19,901 nt of DNA. It comes from JBGLNJ01 sp964353405 (GTDB lineage: Bacteria; Chloroflexota; Anaerolineae; Fen-1058). The notes beneath the pieces are model-generated. The model was not told the origin of the DNA. It saw only the letters and a program-made list of their open reading frames with translations, and did not search any database. Shown piece after piece: positions 5,821-13,885 of the stretch. The translations under genes and the position numbers were made by a program. The stretch's first letter is position 1. Each line of letters begins with the position of its first letter. The stretch is from contig CAYGWJ010000093.1 of the NCBI GenBank assembly GCA_964353405.1, positions 1 to 19,901 on the forward strand, given 5' to 3'.

Positions 5821-7649
5821 GCCTGCCTTGTAAGTTCAGCGGCGAGCAGTCGGTCCAGCCCCAGCTCGCGCAGGCGCTGCGGCGTGGGCACACCGTTCTT
5901 GTCACAACCTACGAGCGCATAGTATTCATCCAGCATCGGGTCAAGCTCGACGACGTGGCCCCTGGCCGGGCCGGTTCCCTGCAACGGTTGCGTGAGATTG
6001 CGTGCGGGCAGCGTGTCATGCTGCCGGGCGAACCCTTCGCGCACGTTGAACACCCGCGCCAATGTGCTGATGCGCTCGCCCACCAGCTCGAATTCTTTGA
6101 CCGTCGCGTAATCAAAGCCGGTCGCGCCGTTGACCAGTTGCCACAATTCCTTCAAGCTCATGCCATAGCCGGGGAAGCAGCACAGCACGGCGCTGTTCCA
6201 CAAGGCCGACTCGGCCTGATGGTCGCGGAACAACTGCGCCTTGCCGACGATGGTGAGCGGGTCAGCGCCGCCCAGCACTTCGGTAATCGGCGCACCGCGC
6301 AGGTGGCACGCGCCGCGCTCCGATACGGCATAACCCAACGCCATGCCCTTGGCGGCGTTGGGATGATACGCGGGCATCTCCAAGCCTTTCACTTGCATGG
6401 CGAACGGCATGGCTTGGGGGTAACGTTCGGCAATTTTGGCCACGCCCTGGCTCAGCCACTCACCGCAGCCTTCAGCCTTGGCCAGCTTTTCCATGAGCGA
6501 AAGCGCGGCGCGGCAGTCGCCAAAGCGCGGCTCGATACCGTCGAGTTCGCTCGCCTTGACCAGTCCTTTTTCGAACATCTCCATCACAAAGGCGACGATT
6601 GCCCCGGCGCTTATGGTGTCGATGCCGTACTCGTCGCACAAGAGCGACATGCGGATGATGGCGTCGTGATCGGCGATGGCACAGTTGGAGCCGATCGCAT
6701 AGATCGTTTCGTACTCGGGCCCTTCCAATCTCTTGCCGTCCACCTCACGCGTGATCTTGCTGCACGCGATGGGGCAGCCAAAGCAGGCATAGTTGCGCTT
6801 CCAGGATTTTTCTTTCCACGCCTCGCCCGTGATTTCGTCCGCGGCTTCAAACTGGCCTTGCTGAAAGTTGCGCGTGGGCAGCGCGCCGACCATATTGACG
6901 AATTCCAGGATGTTGGCCGTGCCTGCCTGGGTCATGCGGGTGATCGCGCTCGACATGCGCACCGCGCGGAGCGCCAGTTGTAGCGCGCGGTCAAAGCGCT
7001 TGCGGTCGGCCACCTCGACCTGGCCCGTGCCCCGCGCGACGATGGCCTTGAGGTGTTTGGAGCCCATCACCGCGCCCACGCCGCCGCGCGCCAACGCCCG
7101 CGTGTCGTTGAAAATGCTCGAGATGTTGGTTTTCTTTTCGCCGGGCGGGCCGATGACGAGCGATTGCCAGTCGCGGCCAAACTCGTGCCAGACTTGCTCT
7201 GTGGCCTGCGTGATGGTCGTGCCCCACAAGTGTTTAGCGGAGCGCACCTCAGCCTTGTCGTCGTCAATCACCAACATGACAGGCTCGGAAGCGGCCCCGG
7301 TCAAGACCAGCGCGTCATACCCGGCGTACTTGAGCGTTTGCCCCCAGTAGCCGCCGCAGTAAGCGTCGGAATAGGTTCCGGTGGCGGGGCTTTTGGTCGT
7401 GCTGCCCAGGCGGCCTGCCGTCGGAGCAGTCGTGCCTGTGAGCGGGCCGACGTTGAAGATGAGACGATTCTCCGGCGAGAGCGGATCAACGCCGGGCCGC
7501 TGCTCCTGTGCCATGATCAGCGCGCCCAACCCTTTGCCGCCCAGCAATAGGCGCAGCGCGGCCTCGGGGAGTGGTTCCATGGAGACCTTGCCCGTGCCCA
7601 AATCCACACGCAAAATGCAATTACGATAACCTCGCTGTTCAGGCTTCAT
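5817..7649 (-). CDS. Aldehyde:ferredoxin oxidoreductase family (tungsten/molybdopterin) enzyme
   Basis: A 610-residue protein close in length to Pyrococcus AOR (605 aa). The family oxidises aldehydes to acids with water and passes two electrons to ferredoxin, using a tungsten bis-pterin and one [4Fe-4S] cluster. Cluster cysteines are C289, C292 and C296 in ACFGCPIACS, plus C490 or C491 in AVLCCFPG. PEYET (311-315) and the ACHLRG histidine (H449) match the active-site region of AOR. The pterin-binding N-terminal half has RGGVGAVMGSKHLKA (188-202). The start at 7649 was chosen because its ATG overlaps the stop of the upstream aldolase-ferredoxin gene as ATGA and GGAAGG lies ahead; an in-frame start 25 codons earlier would lie inside that gene. 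Its natural electron acceptor may be the ferredoxin domain of that neighbour. Whether it prefers a free aldehyde or glyceraldehyde 3-phosphate is not visible. Confidence 0.96.
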   Translation of the reverse strand: MKPEQRGYRNCILRVDLGTGKVSMEPLPEAALRLLLGGKGLGALIMAQEQRPGVDPLSPENRLIFNVGPLTGTTAPTAGRLGSTTKSPATGTYSDAYCGGYWGQTLKYAGYDALVLTGAASEPVMLVIDDDKAEVRSAKHLWGTTITQATEQVWHEFGRDWQSLVIGPPGEKKTNISSIFNDTRALARGGVGAVMGSKHLKAIVARGTGQVEVADRKRFDRALQLALRAVRMSSAITRMTQAGTANILEFVNMVGALPTRNFQQGQFEAADEITGEAWKEKSWKRNYACFGCPIACSKITREVDGKRLEGPEYETIYAIGSNCAIADHDAIIRMSLLCDEYGIDTISAGAIVAFVMEMFEKGLVKASELDGIEPRFGDCRAALSLMEKLAKAEGCGEWLSQGVAKIAERYPQAMPFAMQVKGLEMPAYHPNAAKGMALGYAVSERGACHLRGAPITEVLGGADPLTIVGKAQLFRDHQAESALWNSAVLCCFPGYGMSLKELWQLVNGATGFDYATVKEFELVGERISTLARVFNVREGFARQHDTLPARNLTQPLQGTGPARGHVVELDPMLDEYYALVGCDKNGVPTPQRLRELGLDRLLAAELTRQA

Positions 7650-8932
7650 CGGATTACCTTCCGTTCGTCTGTAAAGATTGCGCCGGTCGGACAAATCCTG
7701 GCGCAGGCCGGGTCGCCGCCACACAGGTCACAGATGATGGGATACCAGGGCAGCTCGGCGTCATCGAATCGAATGCCAGCGTCACTATGGACGATGACCT
7801 TGGTTGGGCAGACGTCCACGCACTTGTCGCAGGCAGTGCATTTCTCCGTGATCAGTTCGACTGCGCCGCTCGCAGCATGCCACTTGAGCGCAGCCGTCGG
7901 GCACACGTCAATACATTTCTTGCACAACGTGCAGAACATGACCTTGTGCTGCCCCAACGTCACCGGGTCAATGTGCAGACGCGCCAGGTGCGTGCTGAAC
8001 TGGCCGCCGTCGTGCGCGCCCACGCACGCTGTCACGCACAGGCTGCAGCCAGTACACTTGCTCGGCGCGGCCTTGAGGCGGACATGCTCCCAACGCTCTC
8101 CGCGCAGGGCCTCGTCCACGGTATAACCTTCGTGAGCGATCTGGACGAGTTGGCGCATCAGCTTTTCGGGGTCGGGCGATTTGGTCACATTGCGGCCCAT
8201 CAAGCATCCGTGGCAGCCCGCCTCCAAACCTTCGGCAAAGAGTTCCATGGCATCACGTTCATTATCGGAGCGCGCGCCACCCAGCACCAACACCGGCACC
8301 TGGGCCACGCGGCACAGATGCGCGAATGATTCCACATCGCCCGTGTACGGGATCTTGAGTGCGTCCGCGCCGATCTCGACCGCCATGCGGGCGCCCAATG
8401 TCAATACTTCGACGACGTTTGCGCCGGTCACTTGCCCACCCACGGCCAGCGGCTCGATGATGCACGGCAGGCCGACCTTGCGACACTCGGAGGCAAACTT
8501 GGCGCACGAATCAACGCACTCTGCTTCCCAATCATCGCCGTAACCTTGGAACAGGTAAATCGTGATGGCCGACGCACCCAGGCCAAGCGCCTGTTCGGCG
8601 GTCAATACCTTTTGATGATAGAGTCCGCGTTGAGGAACTGCATTCGATACATTCGCGCTGCCCAGGCGCGGCATATTCATCCAATCGGCTCGGACGATCA
8701 GGGCCGGGCCATGGCGGCCCTGGAAAAGCGGCGCGAGCCGCTGCGCCTGACCGGGGCTCATCAAAATGCCATCCACACCGCCTCGGATCACAGCTTCCGT
8801 GATCGAGCGCAGCTTGATGACATTGGACGTCACGTCGCTCAAGTAGCCATGATCGGCGGCCATGCATACGGCGCGCCCATCGCCGTGCCGGTTAAAGAGC
8901 CGCGCCATTCTCGCATCTAACCCAGTGTGCAT
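7646..8932 (-). CDS. Fusion: class I (DeoC/FbaB-type) aldolase plus four-cluster ferredoxin domain
   Basis: A 428-residue two-part protein. Residues 1 to about 275 match the DhnA/LsrF/archaeal FBP aldolase type of TIM barrel. MAADHG carries D27, and GADALKIPYTGD places the Schiff-base lysine at K193. GGARSDNERD (218-227) and GCLMGRNV (242-249) form the phosphate-binding glycine turns. Residues about 290-428 are a polyferredoxin with four cysteine sets: C293/C296/C299/C303, C334/C337/C340/C344, C365/C368/C371/C375 and C401/C404/C410/C414. This is enough for four [4Fe-4S] clusters and resembles the ferredoxin subunits that accompany AORs. The reading frame runs without interruption through the junction. 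The ATG at 8932 lies nine bases after the stop of the lysine-less paralogue, and the stop overlaps the AOR start. Inference: retro-aldol cleavage, aldehyde oxidation and ferredoxin reduction may be physically coupled. Confidence 0.93.
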   Translation of the reverse strand: MHTGLDARMARLFNRHGDGRAVCMAADHGYLSDVTSNVIKLRSITEAVIRGGVDGILMSPGQAQRLAPLFQGRHGPALIVRADWMNMPRLGSANVSNAVPQRGLYHQKVLTAEQALGLGASAITIYLFQGYGDDWEAECVDSCAKFASECRKVGLPCIIEPLAVGGQVTGANVVEVLTLGARMAVEIGADALKIPYTGDVESFAHLCRVAQVPVLVLGGARSDNERDAMELFAEGLEAGCHGCLMGRNVTKSPDPEKLMRQLVQIAHEGYTVDEALRGERWEHVRLKAAPSKCTGCSLCVTACVGAHDGGQFSTHLARLHIDPVTLGQHKVMFCTLCKKCIDVCPTAALKWHAASGAVELITEKCTACDKCVDVCPTKVIVHSDAGIRFDDAELPWYPIICDLCGGDPACARICPTGAIFTDERKVIR

Positions 8933-8941
8933 TCCACCCCC

Positions 8942-9730
8942 TCACCCAGCCTTGACCGGCATGCGGAGCGCATGCAGCCGCGCAGCAAACTCGAGCAACA
9001 CGTCAACTGTGTTCGATAAGGCAAAGACGCCATGATCCAACCACAGACCAGCACCCCCCAGGCTCAAAGCTTCGTCCAGTTCTGCTGTTGCACGCTCCGC
9101 GTCCAGATGGCTGGGCTTGAGCAGCCACGGTACACTCACAAAAGCGGCAATGTTCGCCAGTGATTTTTTTCCAGGATAAGGGACAACGACCACATCCGCA
9201 CCGCCTTCGAGCGCGTACGAAGCGCCCAGTTCAATCGCCTTGTCGCGGATGGCAACGCGCGGGCCATCGGCTTGCACTTGCACGATCAACGGCAGCCCGA
9301 GCCTATTGCCGTCCAACGCCCATTGCACTGTCGTCCGCAAACAAGCTGCTTCGATCGGCTCTTCATAGCCCAACAGAAAGGAGCTTACCATCGCCGTCGC
9401 ACCCAGGTCGAGCGCGTCTTGCGCTGTGAGCAGTGGGACGCGGTGCGTCGTGGTGAGCGGCAGCACGAAATCTGCAGCACGCACCGTGTTCGTCCAATCC
9501 ATCCGCACCATCAGGCTGGCCTCGCCGCGCGCACGATCTGCGATCCGGCGCAGTTGTCCCGGGCTGCACACCAGGCCGTCCACCGTGGTAAGCACGGAGC
9601 GCGCAGCCGTGGTGAAATCCTCCAACCCCGGCAGCGCGCCGAGTGCCAGTCCGCCGCTGGCATCTACGACCAAGCAACGTCCAGCCTCAGGCCGAATAAA
9701 ATCGCGCAACCGATACTGTTTCCCATCCAT
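8942..9730 (-). CDS. Class I aldolase-like protein without the Schiff-base lysine
   Basis: A 262-residue TIM-barrel homologue of the aldolase half of the next gene. Shared landmarks include the CSPGQ segment (55-59; MSPGQ in the neighbour), VRMDWTN (75-81; neighbour VRADWMN), LTAQDALDLGATA (101-113; neighbour LTAEQALGLGASA) and GADVVVVPYPG (177-187). In the last block the neighbour reads GADALKIPY with catalytic K193, while this protein has V182. The AADHG motif is also changed to VVDASGG, keeping the Asp but not the His. Classical Schiff-base aldolase chemistry is therefore unlikely; a structural or regulatory partner of the fusion protein, or another reaction, is more plausible. K188 and K189 lie a few residues downstream and could only substitute if the strand register shifted. 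The ATG at 9730 follows GAGGAG by about eight bases. Confidence 0.82.
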   Translation of the reverse strand: MDGKQYRLRDFIRPEAGRCLVVDASGGLALGALPGLEDFTTAARSVLTTVDGLVCSPGQLRRIADRARGEASLMVRMDWTNTVRAADFVLPLTTTHRVPLLTAQDALDLGATAMVSSFLLGYEEPIEAACLRTTVQWALDGNRLGLPLIVQVQADGPRVAIRDKAIELGASYALEGGADVVVVPYPGKKSLANIAAFVSVPWLLKPSHLDAERATAELDEALSLGGAGLWLDHGVFALSNTVDVLLEFAARLHALRMPVKAG

Positions 9731-9790
9731 GACTCATTCTCCTCACCTTCTGTAGGCAAAGCACAGATTGGCCGGCAATCGCAAACCGTC

Positions 9791-9809
9791 AGACTCTATC
9801 TCAGAGTCT
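9791..9809. repeat. Small hairpin across the esterase stop codon
   Basis: AGACTC (9791-9796) and GAGTCT (9804-9809) are exact inverted copies around a seven-base loop and span the stop codon of the SGNH hydrolase. No U-run follows on the minus strand; its role, if any, is unclear. Confidence 0.45.
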
Positions 9810-10422
9810 CCCGCACACGAGCGGCCGCCGCCAGGCCCAGCTTGCGATGCTGGTCCGCTTCAAAATGGATCCCGTCGAGGTCGCTCGACACGATGATTTG
9901 CGCCGTATCCAAAAAGTGACAGCCATATTTCTTGGCGACACGCTGATAGTGTTCGGCGAATTTTCTTGACCTGGCCTGCGCATCCTGAAACATCTCGGCA
10001 TAGTCCGTGAGCCTGGCGACGACCGGCGGAGCCATGAGCAGCACCTGCGGCGCGCTGCCGTTCGGTCCGGCGCCGCTTCTCAGCGTCAGGTCCACGATGA
10101 CGCCCGCGCTCGCGGCAATGTCGTAAGCTGAGACGGAAAAGCGCTCTTTTAAATCGTTCGTGCCCAGCATGAGGGTGACCAGGTCAATCGGCTTGTGAGA
10201 CCACAGGCACGGCAAAAGATACGTCTTGCCGTTGCGCCACTCTTCAATCGGGTCATCCCAGAGGGTAGTTCTGCCGTTCAAGCCTTCTTCGACGACGCGA
10301 AATCCCGCGCCGAGTTCTTGGGCGAGCACGCCCGTCCAGCGCTCCGTGATGGAATAACGATCCTGGGTCACTGGGTTGAATCCCCAGGTATTCGAGTCGC
10401 CGTAGCAAAGAATGGTTTTCAC
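9796..10422 (-). CDS. GDSL/SGNH-family esterase (aryl-esterase/acyltransferase type)
   Basis: A 208-residue SGNH hydrolase that should remove acyl groups, or transfer them, through a Ser-His-Asp triad. The four family blocks are present: CYGDSNTWG with nucleophile S10, GLNGRTT (47-53), LGTND with N89, and DLDGIHF with D183 and H186. RWTGVLAQELGA and MLGTND strongly resemble the Mycobacterium smegmatis acyltransferase/arylesterase group. No signal peptide or membrane segment is seen, so it probably works in the cytoplasm. The start is GTG at 10422, preceded by GAGAGG five bases away; no in-frame ATG gives a better fit because the core motif begins at residue 4. Within this sugar operon it may de-esterify an imported acylated sugar, which is inference from position only. 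Confidence 0.9.
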   Translation of the reverse strand: MKTILCYGDSNTWGFNPVTQDRYSITERWTGVLAQELGAGFRVVEEGLNGRTTLWDDPIEEWRNGKTYLLPCLWSHKPIDLVTLMLGTNDLKERFSVSAYDIAASAGVIVDLTLRSGAGPNGSAPQVLLMAPPVVARLTDYAEMFQDAQARSRKFAEHYQRVAKKYGCHFLDTAQIIVSSDLDGIHFEADQHRKLGLAAAARVRETLR

Positions 10423-10610
10423 TTACACCTCTCATCGCACGTAATCTTTCAAGTTAGACCAATGGTGCAGAGCTGCCCGGCAACGACAGTGCCAGGTTTA
10501 TCAGTCGTCCACGGTGCTCTCAAGTGTGCCGGATGATGCAGCCATGCAGGCGGGCCGGCGCGGCCACGGCAGGCTGCCTATGAAGGCGGCTGCCCGCCGG
10601 GCACTGAGCC
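10423..10610. other. 188-base intergenic stretch, GC-rich, no gene
   Basis: This separates the esterase from the lyxose-isomerase-like gene and is among the longest gaps in the window. It contains short GC-rich self-complementary pieces, such as GGCAGGCTGCC (a GGCAG/CTGCC pair) near 10568-10578. No open frame with coding features, no U-tract terminator and no convincing -35/-10 pair could be made out on the minus strand. An internal promoter is possible but not supported. Confidence 0.5.
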
Positions 10611-11303
10611 TCATTTGACAGGCTTGTAGTATTGAGAATAGTCCGTGCACAGCAAATACAAAGGCGGCTCATCCTCTTCAATCTCAGGGAAGCGTCCCAC
10701 CGGTTCGTAGAACCGGTTGTCCATGTTGTCGTCATTGACCAGTGAAACTTCACCGATCAGGACGCGGCCTTCAACGGCCCAGAACTTGTGATACTGGCGG
10801 CTCGGTAAGGTGATACTTTCGCCGGGATGTAGCACAACCGTGTCCCCAGCCTTGACTATACGCTTGACCCCATCCAGGCTCACCGTGACATCCGTATCAG
10901 CCAGGCGATCAGCCTCGGTCGAGTTGTAGACCTGGATCGTCAATTTGCCGCCGCCCCGGTTGATAATGTCTTCCACCTTGCGCCAGTGAAAGTGCATGGG
11001 GGTTACCTGATTTATGTCCGAGACAAGTATCTTTTCGGCGTAAAGCTTACCACCGCCCTTTTCCAGATTTTCCGGGTCGCCGTTGCGTATCGTGAAAATA
11101 AACAGGCCCGTGTGGGCATAGTCGCCCAATCCAAAGTCGGTAATGTCCCAGCCCAACTGGCGGTCTATGATCTCACGGACCTCTTCGCCTTTGGTTGCCC
11201 ACTCGTTGAGAGTCCAGTAGGCGAAGGGCGGCAGGTAAAAGCCTTGCCGCCTGACAAAAGCTTCTGCATCACGCATAATGGCATTGATCTCTGAACGTTT
11301 CAT
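10611..11303 (-). CDS. D-lyxose/D-mannose isomerase family cupin
   Basis: A 230-residue cupin resembling bacterial D-lyxose ketol-isomerases, which convert D-lyxose to D-xylulose and D-mannose to D-fructose. The metal site is recognisable: H104 and H106 in MHFHWRK, E111 in KVEDI, and a further His in RQYHKFW (H172). The N-terminal MKRSEINAIMRDAEAF helix and the FGLGDY segment fit the family, and length is in the usual 220-230 range. The ATG at 11303 is preceded by GGGAG about seven bases upstream, which is better than a start eleven codons earlier. The gene lies 49 bases after the FGGY kinase, so isomerase and kinase could act in sequence on a pentose. Substrate preference is inferred by family only. 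Confidence 0.87.
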   Translation of the reverse strand: MKRSEINAIMRDAEAFVRRQGFYLPPFAYWTLNEWATKGEEVREIIDRQLGWDITDFGLGDYAHTGLFIFTIRNGDPENLEKGGGKLYAEKILVSDINQVTPMHFHWRKVEDIINRGGGKLTIQVYNSTEADRLADTDVTVSLDGVKRIVKAGDTVVLHPGESITLPSRQYHKFWAVEGRVLIGEVSLVNDDNMDNRFYEPVGRFPEIEEDEPPLYLLCTDYSQYYKPVK

Positions 11304-11352
11304 ACTCTTTCTCCCAAATGTTGTCGGGTGCTCCACAATCGAACGCTACACG

Positions 11353-12867
11353 TCAGCGGGACGATGCTAACTCGCGCATATAGTCCCCCAGGAGCGGCCA
11401 CAATCGCCTATACTTGTCGAACCGGCCAGCATAGAGTTGCTGCATCTGCGGGTCGGGCCAGAAGGTCCGATCCAACTGCACCATCATGTCTGCGCCGGCT
11501 TCCATCGAGGCAAAGAGGCCGCTGCCGGTTCCGGCGATGATGGCTGCGCCCAAGACGCCCGCCTCGGCGATCTTGGGCCGGACGAAGGGCAGCCCCATGA
11601 TGTCGGCGCAGATTTGAAGCCACACATCAGACTTGCTGCCGCCGCCCACGGCGCGGAAATCGGCGACCTCGATGCCGGTCGCCGGGAGCGATTCAAGGCA
11701 CTCGCGCAAGTCGAACATGACCCCTTCCAAAATGCTTTTCAGAATGTCGCCCCGCGTGGTCTCTAGCCGCAGTCCCGCCAACACTCCGCACGAGTCCGAG
11801 ATAAAGTGCGGCGGTCCCATCGTTGACCAATGCGGCAGGGCGATCACGCTGCTCGGCCCGCGCGGTATCTCGGCAATCAAGTCGGCGTAAATATCGCGAC
11901 CGGCCTGCTGCGCCTCGCGGCGCTCGACGGCCGCAAACGTGTCTCGGTACCACTTGAGGATAGACCCACCCTGGTTGTAGATGAAAGACACGTAACGCCC
12001 CGGCGCGGCATGGTGTTCCGTGTTCAGTCCTCGCTCGATCATCATGCCCGGTTCGGGGCGCCGGTCAAACACCGGCGTCACACAGATAAAGGTGCCCAGG
12101 CCGTACGCAGCGCGGCCCGGCTGAATCACGCCGCACCCCACAGCATTGGCACACTGGTCGTGTGCGCCGGTCACGATGGCGACGTTGGCGGGCAGGCCCA
12201 ACTCATCTGCCACCTGTCCAGAGACCGCACCGATGACAGTCCCGGAAGGAGCCGTGGCAGGCAGCTTGGCGCGATCCAGCCCGGCCCACGCCAATAGCTG
12301 CTCCGACCAATCGCCGCGATCAAGATCAAACAGCAGCGTCCGGTTCGCGAGCGAATAGTCCACGACAGGTTCAGCGCCCAACATGAACGTGACAAAGCTT
12401 TCCCACAACAGAAACAAGTCAGCCCGCTGGTAAAGCTCAGGCTGATGTTCTTTGATCCACTTGAGCTTGGTCAGCCCATAGTGATTGCCGAACGTGTTGC
12501 CGTTGATGCGGTAGAGCCGCTCGTCGTCCAACGCGCTGTGCAAGCTCTCAACATACTCGGCTCCACGCACATCGAAATTCAGAATGGAAGGGCCAAGCAC
12601 TTGCCGGTCGCGTGTGACCGGGACGGCCGCCTCGCCCAAAGACGAAACAGCCAGCGCCCTGACGGGATCGCTCTTCGCTTCAGAGACCGCCTGGCGAATC
12701 GTCCGCTTGATCTGCTCCCAGACTTGCCCCGAATCGAGCTCGGCCCAGCCGGGCTGCGGCCTGTGCATGTCGTACTCTTCATACGCGGATGCGATCAAGC
12801 GCCCCACTTCAGAAAACACCGCGGCCTTGCAGCCGGTGGTGCCCACGTCAATGCCGAGCAAGCTCAT
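11353..12867 (-). CDS. FGGY-family carbohydrate kinase (xylulokinase-like)
   Basis: A 504-residue FGGY kinase, full length for the family (about 490-520). It should phosphorylate a ketose or polyol with ATP. Seen directly: the N-terminal nucleotide-phosphate loop GIDVGTTGCKA (5-15), the catalytic aspartate region GAHDQCANA with D237, and the C-terminal nucleotide-binding segment AVGGGSKSDVWLQICAD (about 405-425). The overall pattern resembles XylB and related kinases (including LsrK, FucK and RhaB relatives), but the exact substrate cannot be assigned. The ATG at 12867 has GGAG about seven bases upstream and puts GIDVG at the normal distance from the N-terminus. It lies between a class II aldolase (upstream) and a lyxose-isomerase-like gene (downstream), as expected for an isomerase, kinase, aldolase pathway. 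Confidence 0.93.
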   Translation of the reverse strand: MSLLGIDVGTTGCKAAVFSEVGRLIASAYEEYDMHRPQPGWAELDSGQVWEQIKRTIRQAVSEAKSDPVRALAVSSLGEAAVPVTRDRQVLGPSILNFDVRGAEYVESLHSALDDERLYRINGNTFGNHYGLTKLKWIKEHQPELYQRADLFLLWESFVTFMLGAEPVVDYSLANRTLLFDLDRGDWSEQLLAWAGLDRAKLPATAPSGTVIGAVSGQVADELGLPANVAIVTGAHDQCANAVGCGVIQPGRAAYGLGTFICVTPVFDRRPEPGMMIERGLNTEHHAAPGRYVSFIYNQGGSILKWYRDTFAAVERREAQQAGRDIYADLIAEIPRGPSSVIALPHWSTMGPPHFISDSCGVLAGLRLETTRGDILKSILEGVMFDLRECLESLPATGIEVADFRAVGGGSKSDVWLQICADIMGLPFVRPKIAEAGVLGAAIIAGTGSGLFASMEAGADMMVQLDRTFWPDPQMQQLYAGRFDKYRRLWPLLGDYMRELASSR

Positions 12868-12894
12868 GGAGTTCTCCGTGCGTGACCCAGTCGA

Positions 12895-12916
12895 GGGCAA
12901 CCACCCAGGGTTGCCC
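12895..12916. repeat. Hairpin at the end of the 20-base tandem repeat
   Basis: GGGCAACC (12895-12902) and GGTTGCCC (12909-12916) are exact inverted copies around a six-base loop. The right arm is part of the first tandem repeat copy, so other copies could compete for the left arm. It sits about 28 bases ahead of the kinase ATG and might affect transcript stability or kinase translation. Confidence 0.6.
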
Positions 12917-12980
12917 CTACGCCACGTGGGTTGCCCCTACGCCACGTGGGTTGCCCCTACGCCACATGGGTTGCCCCTAC
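12909..12980. repeat. Tandem 20-base repeat, about 3.5 copies
   Basis: The unit TTGCCCCTACGCCACGTGGG occurs at 12911-12930 and 12931-12950. It recurs with one change (CACATG for CACGTG) at 12951-12970, and a half copy follows at 12971-12980. On the coding strand it reads as repeated GTAGGGGCAACCC blocks, each holding a CACGTG-type palindrome. The array fills the gap between the class II aldolase stop and the kinase, and its edge touches the aldolase stop codon. There are no unique spacers, so it is not a CRISPR array. Confidence 0.92.
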
Positions 12981-13879
12981 GCTACCTGCTTTCGGATTCC
13001 CGCGATGCCCAGGTAATCGCGCAGAACCCACACGGTGCGGTCATACACGGCCTGTTGCGCCTTGACCACGCTGCCGGTTTCTTTGAGTGTCACTTCGTAG
13101 GGCTGTCGGATTTCGGTAGCCACGTTGATCTTGGCGATACCCTTTTTCATCGCGCCGAGCACATATTCTTGCCTGACGCCTGAACCGCCGTGCAGGACAA
13201 GGGGTATACCGGTCGCCGTGCTCAACTGCTCCAACCGATCGAGATTCAAGCGGGCCTCGACTTTTCTCTGATCCTTCTTGCCAACCGCAATCGCGCCGTG
13301 GATGTTGCCGATGGCGACCGAGAGCCAGTCGCAACCGGTTTCTTGCACAAAGCGCCTGGCTTCCCCGACATCGGTAAAGCCCAGGCCCGACGCATACAGT
13401 TCCTCGTAGGGCGGCAGCGGCCCGGCTTCATGCCCCATCACGGCGCCCAGCTCGGCTTCGACCGGGACGCCGACGGCGTGCGCCAGCTCGACGACTTGCC
13501 GCGTGGCCTTCATGTTGTCCTCGAGGCTCAGGCGTGACCCGTCCACCATGACCGACTCGTAGCCAAGGGCAAGCGCCTCTCTAAAGATCGGGACATAATC
13601 TACTCGCCGGTTGTCTTCGTCAATCACTGGAACGTGATCGAGATGCAGCCGGACATGCTCGGGCTTGCTCCATCTGGAAAACTCGAGCGCCACGGCCGCC
13701 GGGCCCTTGCTTTCGAACTTGATCCATTCCGGCCGCGCCGTATCTACCAGCGCGAACGAGTCCCGATCTACCACGGCCCGCACCACTGGCTCGATCATAG
13801 GCAGGTAGGGCACATTAAAGGCCGGAATCGCCACGCCGAGTCGGCGCGCATTGCTTATGATGTCTGCTACGTTTTGCAC
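12977..13879 (-). CDS. Class II (zinc) ketose-bisphosphate aldolase family protein
   Basis: A 300-residue metal-dependent aldolase of the fructose/tagatose-bisphosphate group, which cleaves a ketose phosphate to DHAP plus an aldehyde. Family residues are visible: HLDH with catalytic D81 and zinc ligand H82, MVDGS (111-115), EAELGAVMG (141-149), GNIHGAI with H194, LHGGSG with H230, and the phosphate-binding KINVATEIR (250-258). The loop after HLDH (VPVIDED) differs from the usual HG-containing form, suggesting altered specificity. The start is GTG at 13879 with AGGAG upstream, six bases after the stop of the fucose-isomerase-like gene. The stop codon abuts a 20-base tandem repeat. It is the more conventional of the two aldolase types in the operon and may act on the product of the FGGY kinase. 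Confidence 0.92.
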   Translation of the reverse strand: MQNVADIISNARRLGVAIPAFNVPYLPMIEPVVRAVVDRDSFALVDTARPEWIKFESKGPAAVALEFSRWSKPEHVRLHLDHVPVIDEDNRRVDYVPIFREALALGYESVMVDGSRLSLEDNMKATRQVVELAHAVGVPVEAELGAVMGHEAGPLPPYEELYASGLGFTDVGEARRFVQETGCDWLSVAIGNIHGAIAVGKKDQRKVEARLNLDRLEQLSTATGIPLVLHGGSGVRQEYVLGAMKKGIAKINVATEIRQPYEVTLKETGSVVKAQQAVYDRTVWVLRDYLGIAGIRKQVA

Positions 13880-13885
13880 AAGAAA

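Noticed and set aside
7650..7724. AOR start 25 codons upstream
   Set aside because: It would lie within the ferredoxin domain of the upstream gene, and the AOR family begins near the GYRNCILRVDLGTG motif just after the chosen Met.
12909..12980. Possible CRISPR array
   Set aside because: Repeats are directly adjacent with no unique spacers, and no cas genes are present.
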